A DNA stretch of 64,000 nucleotides from Psychrobacter sp. 1044. Its GTDB lineage: Bacteria; Pseudomonadota; Gammaproteobacteria; Pseudomonadales; Moraxellaceae. Positions 28,316-37,690 of this stretch are shown piece after piece. Each line of letters opens with the position of its first letter. Within the stretch, counting starts at the first letter, position 1. The position numbers were made by a program, and so were the translations under genes. Location: contig NZ_CAJHAZ010000005.1 of assembly GCF_904846525.1 (NCBI RefSeq), positions 62,001-126,000 on the forward strand, written 5' to 3'. Below the pieces are notes generated by a model. The model had not been told where the DNA came from and ran no database searches. It saw only the letters and a list, made by a program, of their open reading frames with translations.

Positions 28316-29218
28316 ATGACCACCGCTTTACTTATTGCGGCACTACTGATGGGATTTTTTGGTTCACCGCATTGCTTAGGCATGTGTGGCGGTCTGGTGA
28401 CAGCATTTGGGCTATCGATGAAAGACGTCAGCCCTACCAAGCGCCGTGCTCTTGTGGCAACTTACCATTTAGGTCGTTTGACCAGTTACGCATTTTTGGG
28501 TTTGATGGCAGGACTGATTGGCACCAGTGTGCTAGAACCCTTAATGAAAGGTAATATTACGCCACGTATCTTGCTAGGCTTGGTGTTAGTATTCGTCGGC
28601 GTAACCATGCTTGGCGCACCATTTTTAAAAAATCTTGAGCGTTTTGGTATGCGATTTTGGCAATATCTCAGCCCACTTCGTCAAAAAGTATTTCCACTCA
28701 ATACCTTTCCGCGAGCATTAACGGCTGGACTGCTTTGGGGATTTTTGCCTTGTGGATTGGTTTATGGTGCATTATTGATTGCAGTGGTCGCTCACAATCC
28801 ACTAAGCGGTGCCGCACTCATGTTTGTGTTTGGCTTAGGAACCGTACCGATGCTAGTCGCCACGCACGAAACCGTTGGCTGGTTACGTGACAAGATTGGA
28901 CGTTTTCGCTTGAGACAGCTTAATGGCGCTGTCATGGTATTATCTGGCTTAGCCGTTGTGTTTGTCCCTATAGCAATGTCTAGCATGCATGGTGGACATG
29001 ATATGTCCACCATGCAAGGCGATCATATGCAAATGAGCGATTCAGAAATGATGGATATGCCGATGGATACAAATATGGATCACAGCAGCCATCATATGAT
29101 GCCAACTGATAACAGCACAACCCCCCAAGGTATGGATCATAGTATGCATGATATGAGTGATGGCGCGATCAACATGAACCACGATGAACATTCTGAAATG
29201 ATGGAACAAGCTCAATAG
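28316..29218 (+). CDS. TauE/SafE-like (UreH-type) membrane protein with Met/His-rich tail
   Basis: A 300-residue membrane protein of the sulfite exporter TauE/SafE-like group often found beside cbb3 oxidase maturation genes. Several hydrophobic helices cover residues 1-222, including the conserved GFFGSPHCLGMCGGL and GLLWGFLPCGLVYGALL. From about residue 223 on, the tail is dense in Met, His and Asp (for example MHGGHDMSTMQGDHMQM), resembling copper-binding segments. AGGAGAA precedes the ATG. Together with ccoS this suggests copper supply to an oxidase, but this is inference; sulfite or another substrate is possible. Confidence 0.85.
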   Translation: MTTALLIAALLMGFFGSPHCLGMCGGLVTAFGLSMKDVSPTKRRALVATYHLGRLTSYAFLGLMAGLIGTSVLEPLMKGNITPRILLGLVLVFVGVTMLGAPFLKNLERFGMRFWQYLSPLRQKVFPLNTFPRALTAGLLWGFLPCGLVYGALLIAVVAHNPLSGAALMFVFGLGTVPMLVATHETVGWLRDKIGRFRLRQLNGAVMVLSGLAVVFVPIAMSSMHGGHDMSTMQGDHMQMSDSEMMDMPMDTNMDHSSHHMMPTDNSTTPQGMDHSMHDMSDGAINMNHDEHSEMMEQAQ

Positions 29219-29278
29219 AATCATCGATAATAGATATTGTTAAAATATAAAATCATTTAACATCAAAATCCATCATAT

Positions 29279-29320
29279 AAAAAAGCCCTTAACATCAATC
29301 ATGACGTTGAGGGCTTTTAT
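29279..29320. terminator. Bidirectional terminator
   Basis: AAAAGCCCT-TAAC / GTTG-AGGGCTTTT stem between the convergent TauE-like and helicase genes, with T-runs on both strands. Confidence 0.88.
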
Positions 29321-29367
29321 GATTCCGACAGCTATACACTATAGTAGAACTGACGGCTTATAAATCA

Positions 29368-30522
29368 CTACTCTTGCCACTGCTCAAGGGTAAACTTAGT
29401 ATCTAAATGCTTCTCTAGCGCGGGTATATTAAAAGCATCATCTTCACTCACAAAACTAATGCTGATGCCTGTTTGTCCAGCACGACCCGTACGACCAATA
29501 CGATGCACGTAATCATCTGGCTGATCAGGCAAGGTATAATTAACCACGTGGCTAACATCATCGACATGGATACCGCGTCCTGCGACATCAGTTGCCACCA
29601 AGACAGAAGCATGACCATCTTTAAAACGCTGTAAATACTTTTCGCGTTTTTGTTGAATGACATCGCCTGACAACATCACAATTTTATGTGCTTGACGCAG
29701 CTTATGATAGAGACGCTTGACTTGGTCTTTACGATTGGCAAAGACAATCACTTTATCCACTGCCGTATCACTGATAATACGCTGCAACGCTTCTAATTTT
29801 TGATCTTCTGTCAGTAAGTAAAAGTGCTGATCGACCAACTCACTGGTTTTATGTTCTGGCTCGATTTCAACAAACTGCGGCTCATGCAACCAGCGATAGG
29901 CTAAATTCATCACATCTTGGTTAAAGGTGGCAGAAAACAGTAAGCTTTGACGGTCTGTATTGGCTGGCATCCGACCGACCAAACGCTTGATGTCAGGAAT
30001 AAAACCCATATCTAACATGCGATCTGCTTCATCTAACACCAGTACTTCCACTCGATCTAAATAGACCATGCCTTTATTGGCAAGATCAATCAAACGACCA
30101 GGTGTCGCGACCAAAATATCAACATATTGACGCTCAAGCTCATGCTGCTGAGTCTCATAATTGGTGCCACCCATAATACAAACGCTGTGTAGCGAAGTAT
30201 ATTTGGTCAAAGCTATACAATCATCAAATATTTGCTGAGCAAGCTCGCGAGTGGGTGCCATAACCACTGCGCGTGGCTCACCCAAATAACGCTCTTCATC
30301 ATTGGTAAAAGGACGTTTAAGCAAGGCTTCCATAATAGTCAATAGAAAGGTTGCCGTCTTACCAGTACCCGTCTGCGCCTGTCCAATAGCATCTTGATTT
30401 GCCAGCGTATGCGGTAATATTTTTGCTTGAATGGGCGTCAATGCCGTAAAACCTAGATCGCTTACGGCACGTAAGGTCGGTGCTGAAAGTGGCAAATCAG
30501 TAAACGTGGTAAAATTACTCAA
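29368..30522 (-). CDS. rhlB: DEAD-box RNA helicase, RhlB-like
   Basis: ATP-dependent RNA helicase. Motifs in order: Q-motif region LGFTALTPIQAK, Walker A AQTGTGKT, PTRELAQQI, TPGRL, DEAD in VLVLDEADRMLDMGF, SAT in LLFSATF, and HRIGRTGRAG. At 384 residues it lacks the long C-terminal extensions of DeaD or DbpA, and the end (NIPALEKHL) resembles RhlB, the RNase E-linked degradosome helicase. RhlB is the best match, but RhlE/SrmB-like paralogues cannot be fully excluded by eye. The cold-shock gene lies upstream on the same strand with a terminator between. Confidence 0.88.
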   Translation of the reverse strand: MSNFTTFTDLPLSAPTLRAVSDLGFTALTPIQAKILPHTLANQDAIGQAQTGTGKTATFLLTIMEALLKRPFTNDEERYLGEPRAVVMAPTRELAQQIFDDCIALTKYTSLHSVCIMGGTNYETQQHELERQYVDILVATPGRLIDLANKGMVYLDRVEVLVLDEADRMLDMGFIPDIKRLVGRMPANTDRQSLLFSATFNQDVMNLAYRWLHEPQFVEIEPEHKTSELVDQHFYLLTEDQKLEALQRIISDTAVDKVIVFANRKDQVKRLYHKLRQAHKIVMLSGDVIQQKREKYLQRFKDGHASVLVATDVAGRGIHVDDVSHVVNYTLPDQPDDYVHRIGRTGRAGQTGISISFVSEDDAFNIPALEKHLDTKFTLEQWQE

Positions 30523-30687
30523 AAAAATATCCTTTTAAATTAATCACTTGTTCATTACTAATAATAAGTAGACTCATGATAAATAGGCTCATGATAAATA
30601 GGCTTATGATAACCCGTTATATTGCTATCTAAATTAAGCAGCAACAACAATATGAAATCTATATATAGCTGACTGAGATATGGGCAT

Positions 30688-30768
30688 AAAAAAAGCCAAG
30701 CCTAACGCCTGATCCCACCAAACATGCTGATTTTGACTCAACATGGGTAAGATAAAACGGGCTTGACT
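30688..30768 (-). terminator. Structured 3' end and terminator of the cold-shock gene
   Basis: Read on the minus strand, GTCAAGCC pairs with GGCTTGGC (one G-T pair) and is followed by T7. The long loop holds a second hairpin, CATG-TTGA against TCA-G-CATG, inside an ACCCA/TGGG-type closing region. It lies about 60 nt after the csp stop. Confidence 0.6.
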
Positions 30769-30829
30769 CAGTAGTATATCAGTAGTGTCTACAGACATTA
30801 TAGCTAAACCGCTCTAATGACTGGATAGA

Positions 30830-31045
30830 TTACTCTTCTACTTTTCTGACTTCTTCAGCTTGAAGACCTTTATCACCCTCTACCACACTGAATTCGACCT
30901 TTTCGCCATCTTTTAGAGAACGATAGCCATCACCTTGAATCGCGCGGAAATGGACAAAAATATCTTCTCCGCTGTCACGTTGAATGAAGCCAAAGCCTTT
31001 TGAGTCATTAAACCACTTAACGATACCTTGCTCACGAGCTGACAT
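30830..31045 (-). CDS. Cold-shock protein, CspA family
   Basis: A 71-residue single cold-shock domain that binds single-stranded RNA/DNA and melts RNA structure. RNP1 is KGFGFI (about residue 16) and RNP2 is DIFVHF (about residue 28). AGGAAG is placed 5 nt before the ATG. The upstream spacer on its own strand is long, as is common for cold-inducible csp genes with a regulatory leader. It is not possible to tell which of several Csp paralogues this is, or whether it is cold-induced. Confidence 0.95.
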   Translation of the reverse strand: MSAREQGIVKWFNDSKGFGFIQRDSGEDIFVHFRAIQGDGYRSLKDGEKVEFSVVEGDKGLQAEEVRKVEE

Positions 31046-31522
31046 AATATTGCTTCCTAAAAAAGTCCGCTTAGCCCCAAATTCCTTTGCAACATTGCAT
31101 ATAAACGGGATCTAAGATAATGAAATCAAAAACTTAAGAGTACTATCCTCACTACTATCACCTACATACCGCATCTATAGCAAATAATGGTATGTAGCAA
31201 TACAGTGAGTACTTACAAACATAACGACTGCCTTACTGACTGCTCTACTTCGGCAGTAGCAACAAACTTGCAATAATTATTGCATAAAAAATATCATAGC
31301 ACGGGTTTTTAGCAACATAAAGACTTTTAACATGATTTTTTGGCTTTAGCTTTATTTTTCATGTAATTTTTTTATAACCTCGTCATCAAGCTGTTATCAT
31401 AAAGAGAAAGGTTTGATTAAACTGTGCAATTTTACGCTTATGCCATTTCATGCTTATACAGTATCTAAACCTTATAACAAATAATAAATCCTCAACCTCG
31501 TTTCATCGTTATAGAGACCATT
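31046..31522. other. 477-bp divergent spacer, probable long csp leader
   Basis: No gene is visible. The csp side (31046 to about 31286) is probably a ~240-nt untranslated leader, given the promoter at 31293-31301. The right part must hold the aroQ promoter. No obvious cold-box could be named by eye. Confidence 0.45.
31269..31301 (-). promoter_or_regulatory. Extended -10 promoter and 16-bp palindrome upstream of csp
   Basis: On the minus strand TGC-TATGAT (31301-31293) fits an extended -10 element. A perfect palindrome TGCAATAATTATTGCA lies just downstream at 31269-31284, at the expected transcription start, where it could be an operator or start an RNA hairpin. Confidence 0.4.
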
Positions 31523-32059
31523 ATGACCTCTCCTTCTCAGTCTATACCAACCGTCACGCCTTCGAAGCAAAATGCCGATAAAACACTCACTCATAAGTTG
31601 TTGTTGGTTAATGGGGTCAATTTGAATTTATTGGGTAAGCGCGAACCTGAGATTTATGGTCATACGACACTAGCAGATATCGAGGAACGTCTGATCGCAC
31701 GCGCAGCTCAGCACGGTATCGAATTGATATGTATACAATCCAATCATGAAGGTAAGCTGATAGATGACATCCAATATCATGGACTTTTAGCGGATACCAC
31801 GCTGCAAGTAGATGCCATTATCATTAACCCCGCCGCCTTTACTCATACCTCGGTTGCGTTACGTGATGCGCTCTTGGCCACACAAAAACCGTTTATAGAG
31901 GTACACTTATCCAATGTACATGCGCGCGAGTCTTTTCGCCATCATTCTTATCTAAGCGATGTCGCCGTCGGTGTTATTTGTGGTTTGGGGCATCTGGGTT
32001 ATCAAATGGCATTGTCCTACTGGCTTGATAGCCTCTACTCTGTCACAATCAGCGATTAA
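31523..32059 (+). CDS. aroQ: 3-dehydroquinate dehydratase, type II
   Basis: Third step of the shikimate pathway: trans-dehydration of 3-dehydroquinate. It shows [20 protein letters not shown] with the catalytic Arg and Tyr (about residues 28-47), [29 protein letters not shown] with the active-site His, and [17 protein letters not shown]. The 178 residues exceed the usual ~150 because of an N-terminal extension of about 25 polar residues; a later start is not obvious, since no Met lies between residue 1 and the conserved core. It is monocistronic as far as can be seen. Confidence 0.95.
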   Translation: MTSPSQSIPTVTPSKQNADKTLTHKLLLVNGVNLNLLGKREPEIYGHTTLADIEERLIARAAQHGIELICIQSNHEGKLIDDIQYHGLLADTTLQVDAIIINPAAFTHTSVALRDALLATQKPFIEVHLSNVHARESFRHHSYLSDVAVGVICGLGHLGYQMALSYWLDSLYSVTISD

Positions 32060-32193
32060 TGCTCAATTCTGATAACCGAAAATCATGAATTGTATAACTA
32101 TACTTTATCAATAGCACACGAGTTAAACAGCAATTGTTTGACTAAAACACTAAAATTATGACTGAGCAAACAACCCACTATATGGTGATATGA

Positions 32194-33495
32194 ATGGCAA
32201 AATCGTCTGGAAAGCGCTTTATGAAATTGGCTGGCATGACAGCAAGCATTGCCGGCAAAGCAGCTAAAAACTCATTTAAGCACCTCTCAAGTGACGAAGA
32301 AAAACGTTTGCAAGCACGCTCAGAGCTGATGCAAGATGTGGGCATTCAGATAGCCGAAACATTGGGTGAAATGAAAGGCGCGGTGATGAAGGTCGGGCAA
32401 ATTGCCTCGCAATATAAAGACGTGTTCCCACCAGAAGTGGCGACAGCATTAGAAAAGCTGCAAAAAGATGCGCCGCCCATGCCCTATGCGCAGATACGTG
32501 CACAAATTGAGCGCGAGCTTAAAGCGCCTGTCGCAGAATTATTTAGCGAATTTGATGAAACACCGTTTGCGGCGGCTTCCATCGGTCAAGTGCATAAAGC
32601 CGTTTTGCCATCTGGTCAAAAAGTGGTGGTTAAAGTTCAATATCCTGATGTCGATGAAAACTGTGATAGTGACCTCAAACAAGTACGCATGGCACTGAAA
32701 ATCGCGGGTGTGCTCAATATGAGCAAACAATTGCAAGAGCAACTATTCAACGAGATTCGCCAAAGTTTACATGATGAATTGGACTATATTAAAGAAGCGC
32801 ATAACTTACGAGTGTTTGGCGCATTTCATGCAGAAGACAAAGGTCTTATTATTCCTAAAGTCATTAGCAGCCACTCTTCTAAACGGATTTTAACCTTAAC
32901 AGAAGAGATGGGAGAAACCCTAACCGTCGCGGCGACTTGGGACAATGACATCAAACAACACATAGCCAAGCGTCTGTTCCACTTTACCGCAGGACAACTA
33001 TTTGGCTTATACCGTATGCACTGTGACCCACATCCCGGCAACTTTGCCTTTCGCAAAGACGGCAGTGTGGTGGCTTATGATTTTGGCGGCATCCGTAGCT
33101 ATAGTGATAGCGAAGTTCAATTGTTCCGCCGTTTTGCCAAGCATGCCATTAAAGGAGATGTGACTGCCCTTGAGCAGGACCTCATCGCTCTTGATATTCG
33201 CCGTGATGACGATAAAAATATCCCCGGAGAGTTTTATGAGAAATGGCTATCCATTGGGCTAAAGCCTCTGTCTATTCAACCTTATCAACAAGGCGCTTTT
33301 GATTTTGCTCAAAGTCAGGTTCATCACGAAGTCATTGCTCAAATGCGGATGTCGTTGAAGTACTTTGGTCAATTCCAACCTTCTGCAACCACCATGATGC
33401 TAGATCGCACAGTGTCAGGACAATACTGGAACTTGGTCAACCTCGGTGTTGAAATTGACTTATCACCGCTCGTTAGTGAATACATTGATGTATAA
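32194..33495 (+). CDS. ABC1/AarF/UbiB-family atypical kinase
   Basis: A 433-residue protein of the ABC1 (ADCK/UbiB) protein-kinase-like family. Family motifs: the KGAVMKVGQIAS (KxGQ) motif near residue 65, AAASIGQVHKAVL with the Ala-rich loop (about 126), a Lys in VVVKVQYP, the catalytic MHCDPHPGNFAF (about 270) and metal-binding YDFGG (about 290). UbiB proteins support ubiquinone synthesis; this one lacks the C-terminal membrane helices of E. coli UbiB and is not next to other ubi genes, so it may be a second ABC1 protein of unknown substrate. It is convergent with the ion channel gene. Confidence 0.88.
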   Translation: MAKSSGKRFMKLAGMTASIAGKAAKNSFKHLSSDEEKRLQARSELMQDVGIQIAETLGEMKGAVMKVGQIASQYKDVFPPEVATALEKLQKDAPPMPYAQIRAQIERELKAPVAELFSEFDETPFAAASIGQVHKAVLPSGQKVVVKVQYPDVDENCDSDLKQVRMALKIAGVLNMSKQLQEQLFNEIRQSLHDELDYIKEAHNLRVFGAFHAEDKGLIIPKVISSHSSKRILTLTEEMGETLTVAATWDNDIKQHIAKRLFHFTAGQLFGLYRMHCDPHPGNFAFRKDGSVVAYDFGGIRSYSDSEVQLFRRFAKHAIKGDVTALEQDLIALDIRRDDDKNIPGEFYEKWLSIGLKPLSIQPYQQGAFDFAQSQVHHEVIAQMRMSLKYFGQFQPSATTMMLDRTVSGQYWNLVNLGVEIDLSPLVSEYIDV

Positions 33496-33543
33496 CGATA
33501 TAAAATATAGAGTGTTAAGAAAGCAGACAACGCACAAACACGG

Positions 33544-34374
33544 CTAAATATGCAAAGCGTGTCCACAACGATCACAGAATTCTGCTGCAATGGCATGACC
33601 GAACTTGCCACAATTAGGACAGGTGACGGGATTGAGTTGCGGACGCATATTACGTGCCAGCTCAGAAGTAAAAATCCCCGTTGGCACTGCAATGATCGAA
33701 TAACCCGTAATCATGACCATGCTCGCAATCGCTTGACCTAACGGCGTTTTGGGTGACATATCACCGTAACCGACCGTGGTCATGGTGACGACTGCCCAGT
33801 AGATAGACAGCGGAATACTGGTAAAGCCATTTTCAGGGCCTTCTACCACGTAAATAATCGAGCCGAAAATCGTGACCAATAATACTAGCGACAAAAAGAA
33901 TACCGTGATTTTTTGCTGACTGGTTTTAAGCGCCGAGGCCAAAAATCCCGCTTGTTGCATATAAGCTTTGAGCTTGAGTACGCGAAACACACGTAAAATA
34001 CGCAAAACCCGTATCACTAATAGATACTGTACCCCCACAAACATGAGGCTTAGGTAACTTGGCAGCACAGACAATAAATCGACTACCCCAAAAAAACTAA
34101 AGACGTAACGCACGCGGTTTGGTGCTGAAAACAACCTGAGCGCATACTCTATCGTGAATAAAATGGTAAAAAACCATTCAGCATAGAAGAATATAGTGCC
34201 ATATTGCAGGCGCATGTATAGCACACTGTCAAGCATGACCACAGCCACACTGGTCAAAATCGCAATCAATAATACAATATCAAAAAGTTTACCCAAACGG
34301 GTATCTGTGCCTTCAATAATAATATGAATGCGGTTGCGCAGGTGGGTAATGGCTTCAGCCGTCGGTTGCTTCAT
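33544..34374 (-). CDS. Voltage-gated-type potassium channel with C-terminal zinc ribbon
   Basis: A 276-residue ion transporter with six predicted membrane segments (about residues 28-225). S4 carries spaced Arg residues (RVLRILRVFRVLKLK) and the pore loop has the K+ filter TTVGYGD (about residue 197). After S6 the cytoplasmic tail ends in two CxxC pairs, CPNC and CDRC (about residues 250-270), forming a probable zinc ribbon. A selective K+ channel is the simplest reading. The ribbon may aid tetramerisation or regulation; that part is inference. Confidence 0.88.
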   Translation of the reverse strand: MKQPTAEAITHLRNRIHIIIEGTDTRLGKLFDIVLLIAILTSVAVVMLDSVLYMRLQYGTIFFYAEWFFTILFTIEYALRLFSAPNRVRYVFSFFGVVDLLSVLPSYLSLMFVGVQYLLVIRVLRILRVFRVLKLKAYMQQAGFLASALKTSQQKITVFFLSLVLLVTIFGSIIYVVEGPENGFTSIPLSIYWAVVTMTTVGYGDMSPKTPLGQAIASMVMITGYSIIAVPTGIFTSELARNMRPQLNPVTCPNCGKFGHAIAAEFCDRCGHALHI

Positions 34375-34776
34375 ATAGTCAGTAGTATCGAGTCAGTAGC
34401 GATATAAAATTAATGGCTTGATGGCAACCAATGATTTAAAATACGCTGGATAAGGCCAAGTTAGTCAAAATAGATAAAATTGGTTTATAATATTGCTCAC
34501 AGGTCACATGTGAATACAATCACTAAGTTGCCACAGTGTAGCAAAAAAAGCACTCTCAACAAAATACAAATCGTTAACGTGTCGGTAGCTCTGTTACTTC
34601 AAAGAGATAGCGCAAGCTATATCATAGAAACAGGTGGTCTGAGGTGTGTCATCATGCAGATTGAAAAATCTTAAAATGTATAAATACGCTCATTCATGAC
34701 ACACTCATAGTGAAAGATTGTTATTAAACACTTGTTTTAAGCACAATAAATAATACGCAAAACTTAAGGATGTTAT
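34375..34776. other. 402-bp divergent spacer with promoter-like and inverted-repeat signals
   Basis: TATAAT at 34486-34491 is promoter-like but its -35 is weak. A TCACATGTGA palindrome follows at 34504-34513. GTGTGTCAT (34644-34652) and its exact complement (34696-34704) form a 9-bp inverted repeat with a 43-nt loop. The spacer could be a long yebC leader or hold a small RNA. A short open frame here has no support. Confidence 0.4.
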
Positions 34777-35526
34777 ATGGCAGGCCATTCAAAATGGGCA
34801 AATATTAAACACCGTAAAGCCCGTCAGGATGCGGTAAAAGGTAAAGTATTCACTAAAATTATTCGTGAAATTGTCTCTGCTGCCAAGCAAGGTGATCCTG
34901 ATCCTAATAAGAATCCGCGCCTACGTGCTGTCATTGAAAAAGCCCTATCTGTCAATATGACGCGAGACACCATCAACCGTGCAGTAGCTCGTGGTACAGG
35001 CGGTGATGACAATGACAATATGGACGAAGTAAGCTATGAAGGCTATGGCATCGGCGGCGTTGCAGTACTTGTCGAAACCTTGACTGACAATCTTAACCGA
35101 ACAGTCAGTGAAGTACGCCACGCCTTTACCAAAAATGAAGGCAATCTGGGTACTACTGGCTCGGTCGCTTATCTATTTAATAAGCGCGGTGAAATCATCT
35201 TTAATGATACAAGCCTAGAAGATGAAGTCATGCTAGTGGCATTAGATGCAGGCGCGCTTGATATCGAGAATGATGGTGACAGCTTGCTCGTCATCACTGA
35301 ATGGGAAAATTTCGGTCATGTTAAAGATGCGCTTAATGCTGCAGGTTTGGTCTCCGACAATGCTGAAGTGACCATGGCACCGTCTACCAGTGCTGAAATA
35401 GACAATGTCGATGATGCGCTAAAAGTCATGAAAATGATTGATATGTTAGAAGATATCGATGATGTGCAAGAGGTTTATAGTAATGTGAACTTTTCTGCTG
35501 ACGTAATGACCCAACTTGAGCAATAG
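34777..35526 (+). CDS. yebC: YebC/PmpR/TACO1-family protein
   Basis: A 249-residue protein with the invariant N-terminus [17 protein letters not shown]. The family was described as DNA-binding regulators (PmpR) and more recently linked to translation of difficult proline-containing sequences (TACO1/YebC2). It has three alpha/beta domains, with an acidic surface in the middle ([17 protein letters not shown]). AAGGATG precedes the ATG. The ruvC/ruvAB genes that often follow yebC are absent; a terminator follows instead. Confidence 0.93.
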   Translation: MAGHSKWANIKHRKARQDAVKGKVFTKIIREIVSAAKQGDPDPNKNPRLRAVIEKALSVNMTRDTINRAVARGTGGDDNDNMDEVSYEGYGIGGVAVLVETLTDNLNRTVSEVRHAFTKNEGNLGTTGSVAYLFNKRGEIIFNDTSLEDEVMLVALDAGALDIENDGDSLLVITEWENFGHVKDALNAAGLVSDNAEVTMAPSTSAEIDNVDDALKVMKMIDMLEDIDDVQEVYSNVNFSADVMTQLEQ

Positions 35527-35558
35527 TTTTATCCAGCAACCCTTTATGTCTCACTCAT

Positions 35559-35595
35559 CAAAAAGCCAAACGTTTTAAATGTTTGGCTTTTTTTG
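35559..35595 (+). terminator. Rho-independent terminator
   Basis: AAAAAGCCAAAC / GTTTGGCTTTTT stem with a 9-nt loop and T7, after yebC. A-runs on the left side allow it to work for the opposite gene as well. Confidence 0.9.
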
Positions 35596-35627
35596 TTTAG
35601 TAATATCTGACGAACGCTTCGCTCCTA

Positions 35628-36200
35628 CTAGGTTTTGCAAGTGACACCTTCGAGCGCTAGCAAGTATGTTTTCTTATCTAGTCCACCTGTATAACCACCA
35701 AGCTTACCATCGCTAGCAATGACACGATGACACGGAACGATAATGCTAAAAGGGTTTTTACTGTTAGCATTAGCAACCGCGCGAAATCCTTTGGGACTAT
35801 CGACATTTTGTGCCAGTGTCGCATAGCTTATTGTTTCGCCATAGCCAATATCTTGTAACGCTTGCCAAACTCGTTGCTGAAACTTGGTTCCTAAGCTGAT
35901 ATCTAATGGCAAATCGAATGCCTGACGATCACCTTTAAAATACGATTTTAATTGCACTATAGTCTCTATGAGTAGCGCTTGGGCAGGCTCATTTTCGCTT
36001 AGGCTATCCTCATTGATAAACGTAAAGCTCTGATCGACAAGCCCATAGTGTTTCTTAAGTTTGGGAATGGATTTTGAGCTATGCCAAGAGTCACCTGCTA
36101 TCAGCCAGTTGACTTCTACCAGCTTAGGGCTACTATGCTCATTGACACTCGCAATTAACGTTAGCTGGTGTGCCCCAAAAGCGGCTGTGGTGACTATCAT
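35628..36200 (-). CDS. Methylated-DNA--protein-cysteine methyltransferase
   Basis: Repairs O6-alkylguanine by irreversible transfer of the alkyl group to its own cysteine. The active site is FSIIVPCHRVIASDGKLGGY (about residues 148-167) and the DNA-binding helix region is GETISYATLA. It has an N-terminal ribonuclease-H-like domain of about 100 residues and no Ada-type Cys cluster, so it is Ogt-like. ATG 36200 has AAGGA at good spacing, while ATG 36215 lacks one. A terminator lies downstream between it and yebC. Confidence 0.92.
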   Translation of the reverse strand: MIVTTAAFGAHQLTLIASVNEHSSPKLVEVNWLIAGDSWHSSKSIPKLKKHYGLVDQSFTFINEDSLSENEPAQALLIETIVQLKSYFKGDRQAFDLPLDISLGTKFQQRVWQALQDIGYGETISYATLAQNVDSPKGFRAVANANSKNPFSIIVPCHRVIASDGKLGGYTGGLDKKTYLLALEGVTCKT

Positions 36201-36265
36201 GATACTTCCTTTCAAATGATGATATTTTCAAAAATCGTTCATCGACTAAAACAACCTATCGAGCG

Positions 36266-37690
36266 CTACTCTTTATCATCGGTCTCAAATAATGCGGCGA
36301 CAAATTGTTTTGGACTAAAGGCACGTAAATCATCGATCGACTCACCGACACCAATATAACGAATAGGCACATCCGTCGTTTCGGCAATATTGAAGACCAC
36401 GCCACCTTTTGCAGTGCCATCTAGTTTGGTAATGGTAATACCCGTTAATGGCACTACTTTGTTAAAGAGCTCTACTTGATTAATCGCATTTTGACCCGTG
36501 CCAGCATCAAGCACAATCATGCCTTCGTGCGGCGCGCTTGGATCAGCTTTACGCATGACGCGTACCACTTTTTCAAGCTCTGCCATCAGGTGGGTTTTAT
36601 TCTGCAAGCGTCCAGCAGTATCAGCGATTAATACATCGATATTTTTTGCTTTGGCAGACTGCATGGCATCAAAGATAACAGAGGCGCTGTCAGAGCCATG
36701 ACCTTGGGCGACGACTGGAATGTTATTACGCTCACCCCAGATTTGCAGCTGTTCAGTGGCAGCGGCACGGAACGTATCGCCAGCAGCCAGCATAACGGAT
36801 TTACCTTCGCCTTGTAAGCGCTTGGCAAGTTTACCAATCGTCGTGGTTTTACCGACACCGTTGACACCCACAACTAAAATCACAAAAGGTTGTTTACTAG
36901 TATCAATGACCAATGGCGCAACTTTTGGGGTTAAAATATCAACCAATTCAGTTTGCAACGCTTTATATAATGAATGCGCATAAATCAAATCACCACGATC
37001 TGTCTGCTCGGTCAGACTTTTGATAATACGATTGGTCGCGTTGACACCGATATCGGCGACCAATAACTGATCTTCAACTTCTTCCAATAGCTCATCATCA
37101 ATCTCTTTGCCACCGATCAAAATACTGACCATACCTTCGGCAAGATTTTTACGCGACTTACTTAGCCCCGTTTTCATGCGGTTAAACCAGCTGCCTTTTT
37201 TCTTGTTTTCTTGCAGCTCTGTAGATTCGATTTCTGTTTGAGTGGTCGCTTGTACCGCACTACTCGCAGGACTGACATTTGGGCTATCGCCAAGTTGCTC
37301 CTGTAATGGCATGGTTGGGGCAGTAGAAATAGTGCTAAGCTTAGTATCAATATTTTTATTATTATCGTTATCAGTTGAGGAAGCGCTTATAAAGCTCTCA
37401 GAGGCATTTTTAGACGTGCTTTGCTCTTCTGTCCTCACAATTGGCGCACCCAAAGCAATGTTTTGTGCCGCATCAGCACTTGAGACATCTTTGTTTATCG
37501 TGCTGTCTTTTTGCTGATCTTCGATGCTTTGATCATTGGGCGCTTGGATAGAGCCTGCATCTTCTTTCTCATCGATAATAGGCACAGATTGCGAAGGCAG
37601 ACTGGGTAAGGTAATATCATCGTCATCTAAGTCATCAAGATTGCCATCGAGATTAATGATTACACGACTGCTATTATTGGAGTTATTCAT
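36266..37690 (-). CDS. ftsY: Signal recognition particle receptor FtsY
   Basis: SRP-family GTPase that docks SRP-ribosome complexes at the membrane. The NG domain fills about residues 185-470: G1 GVNGVGKTT, DTFRAAATEQL, G3 DTAGRLQNK and G4 TKLDGTAKGG. The first ~165 residues are an acidic, Ser/Asp/Gln-rich A domain, typical of proteobacterial FtsY and poorly conserved. The ftsE-ftsX genes that follow ftsY in E. coli are not here. The divergent gene upstream is the small lipoprotein at 38044. Confidence 0.96.
   Translation of the reverse strand: MNNSNNSSRVIINLDGNLDDLDDDDITLPSLPSQSVPIIDEKEDAGSIQAPNDQSIEDQQKDSTINKDVSSADAAQNIALGAPIVRTEEQSTSKNASESFISASSTDNDNNKNIDTKLSTISTAPTMPLQEQLGDSPNVSPASSAVQATTQTEIESTELQENKKKGSWFNRMKTGLSKSRKNLAEGMVSILIGGKEIDDELLEEVEDQLLVADIGVNATNRIIKSLTEQTDRGDLIYAHSLYKALQTELVDILTPKVAPLVIDTSKQPFVILVVGVNGVGKTTTIGKLAKRLQGEGKSVMLAAGDTFRAAATEQLQIWGERNNIPVVAQGHGSDSASVIFDAMQSAKAKNIDVLIADTAGRLQNKTHLMAELEKVVRVMRKADPSAPHEGMIVLDAGTGQNAINQVELFNKVVPLTGITITKLDGTAKGGVVFNIAETTDVPIRYIGVGESIDDLRAFSPKQFVAALFETDDKE

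Noticed and set aside
34480-34674. 64-codon frame starting with TTG upstream of yebC
   Set aside because: No ribosome site and overlaps promoter-like signals.
36720-37517. Two 87-91-codon frames antisense to ftsY
   Set aside because: Lie over conserved GTPase and acidic-domain codons of ftsY without independent support.
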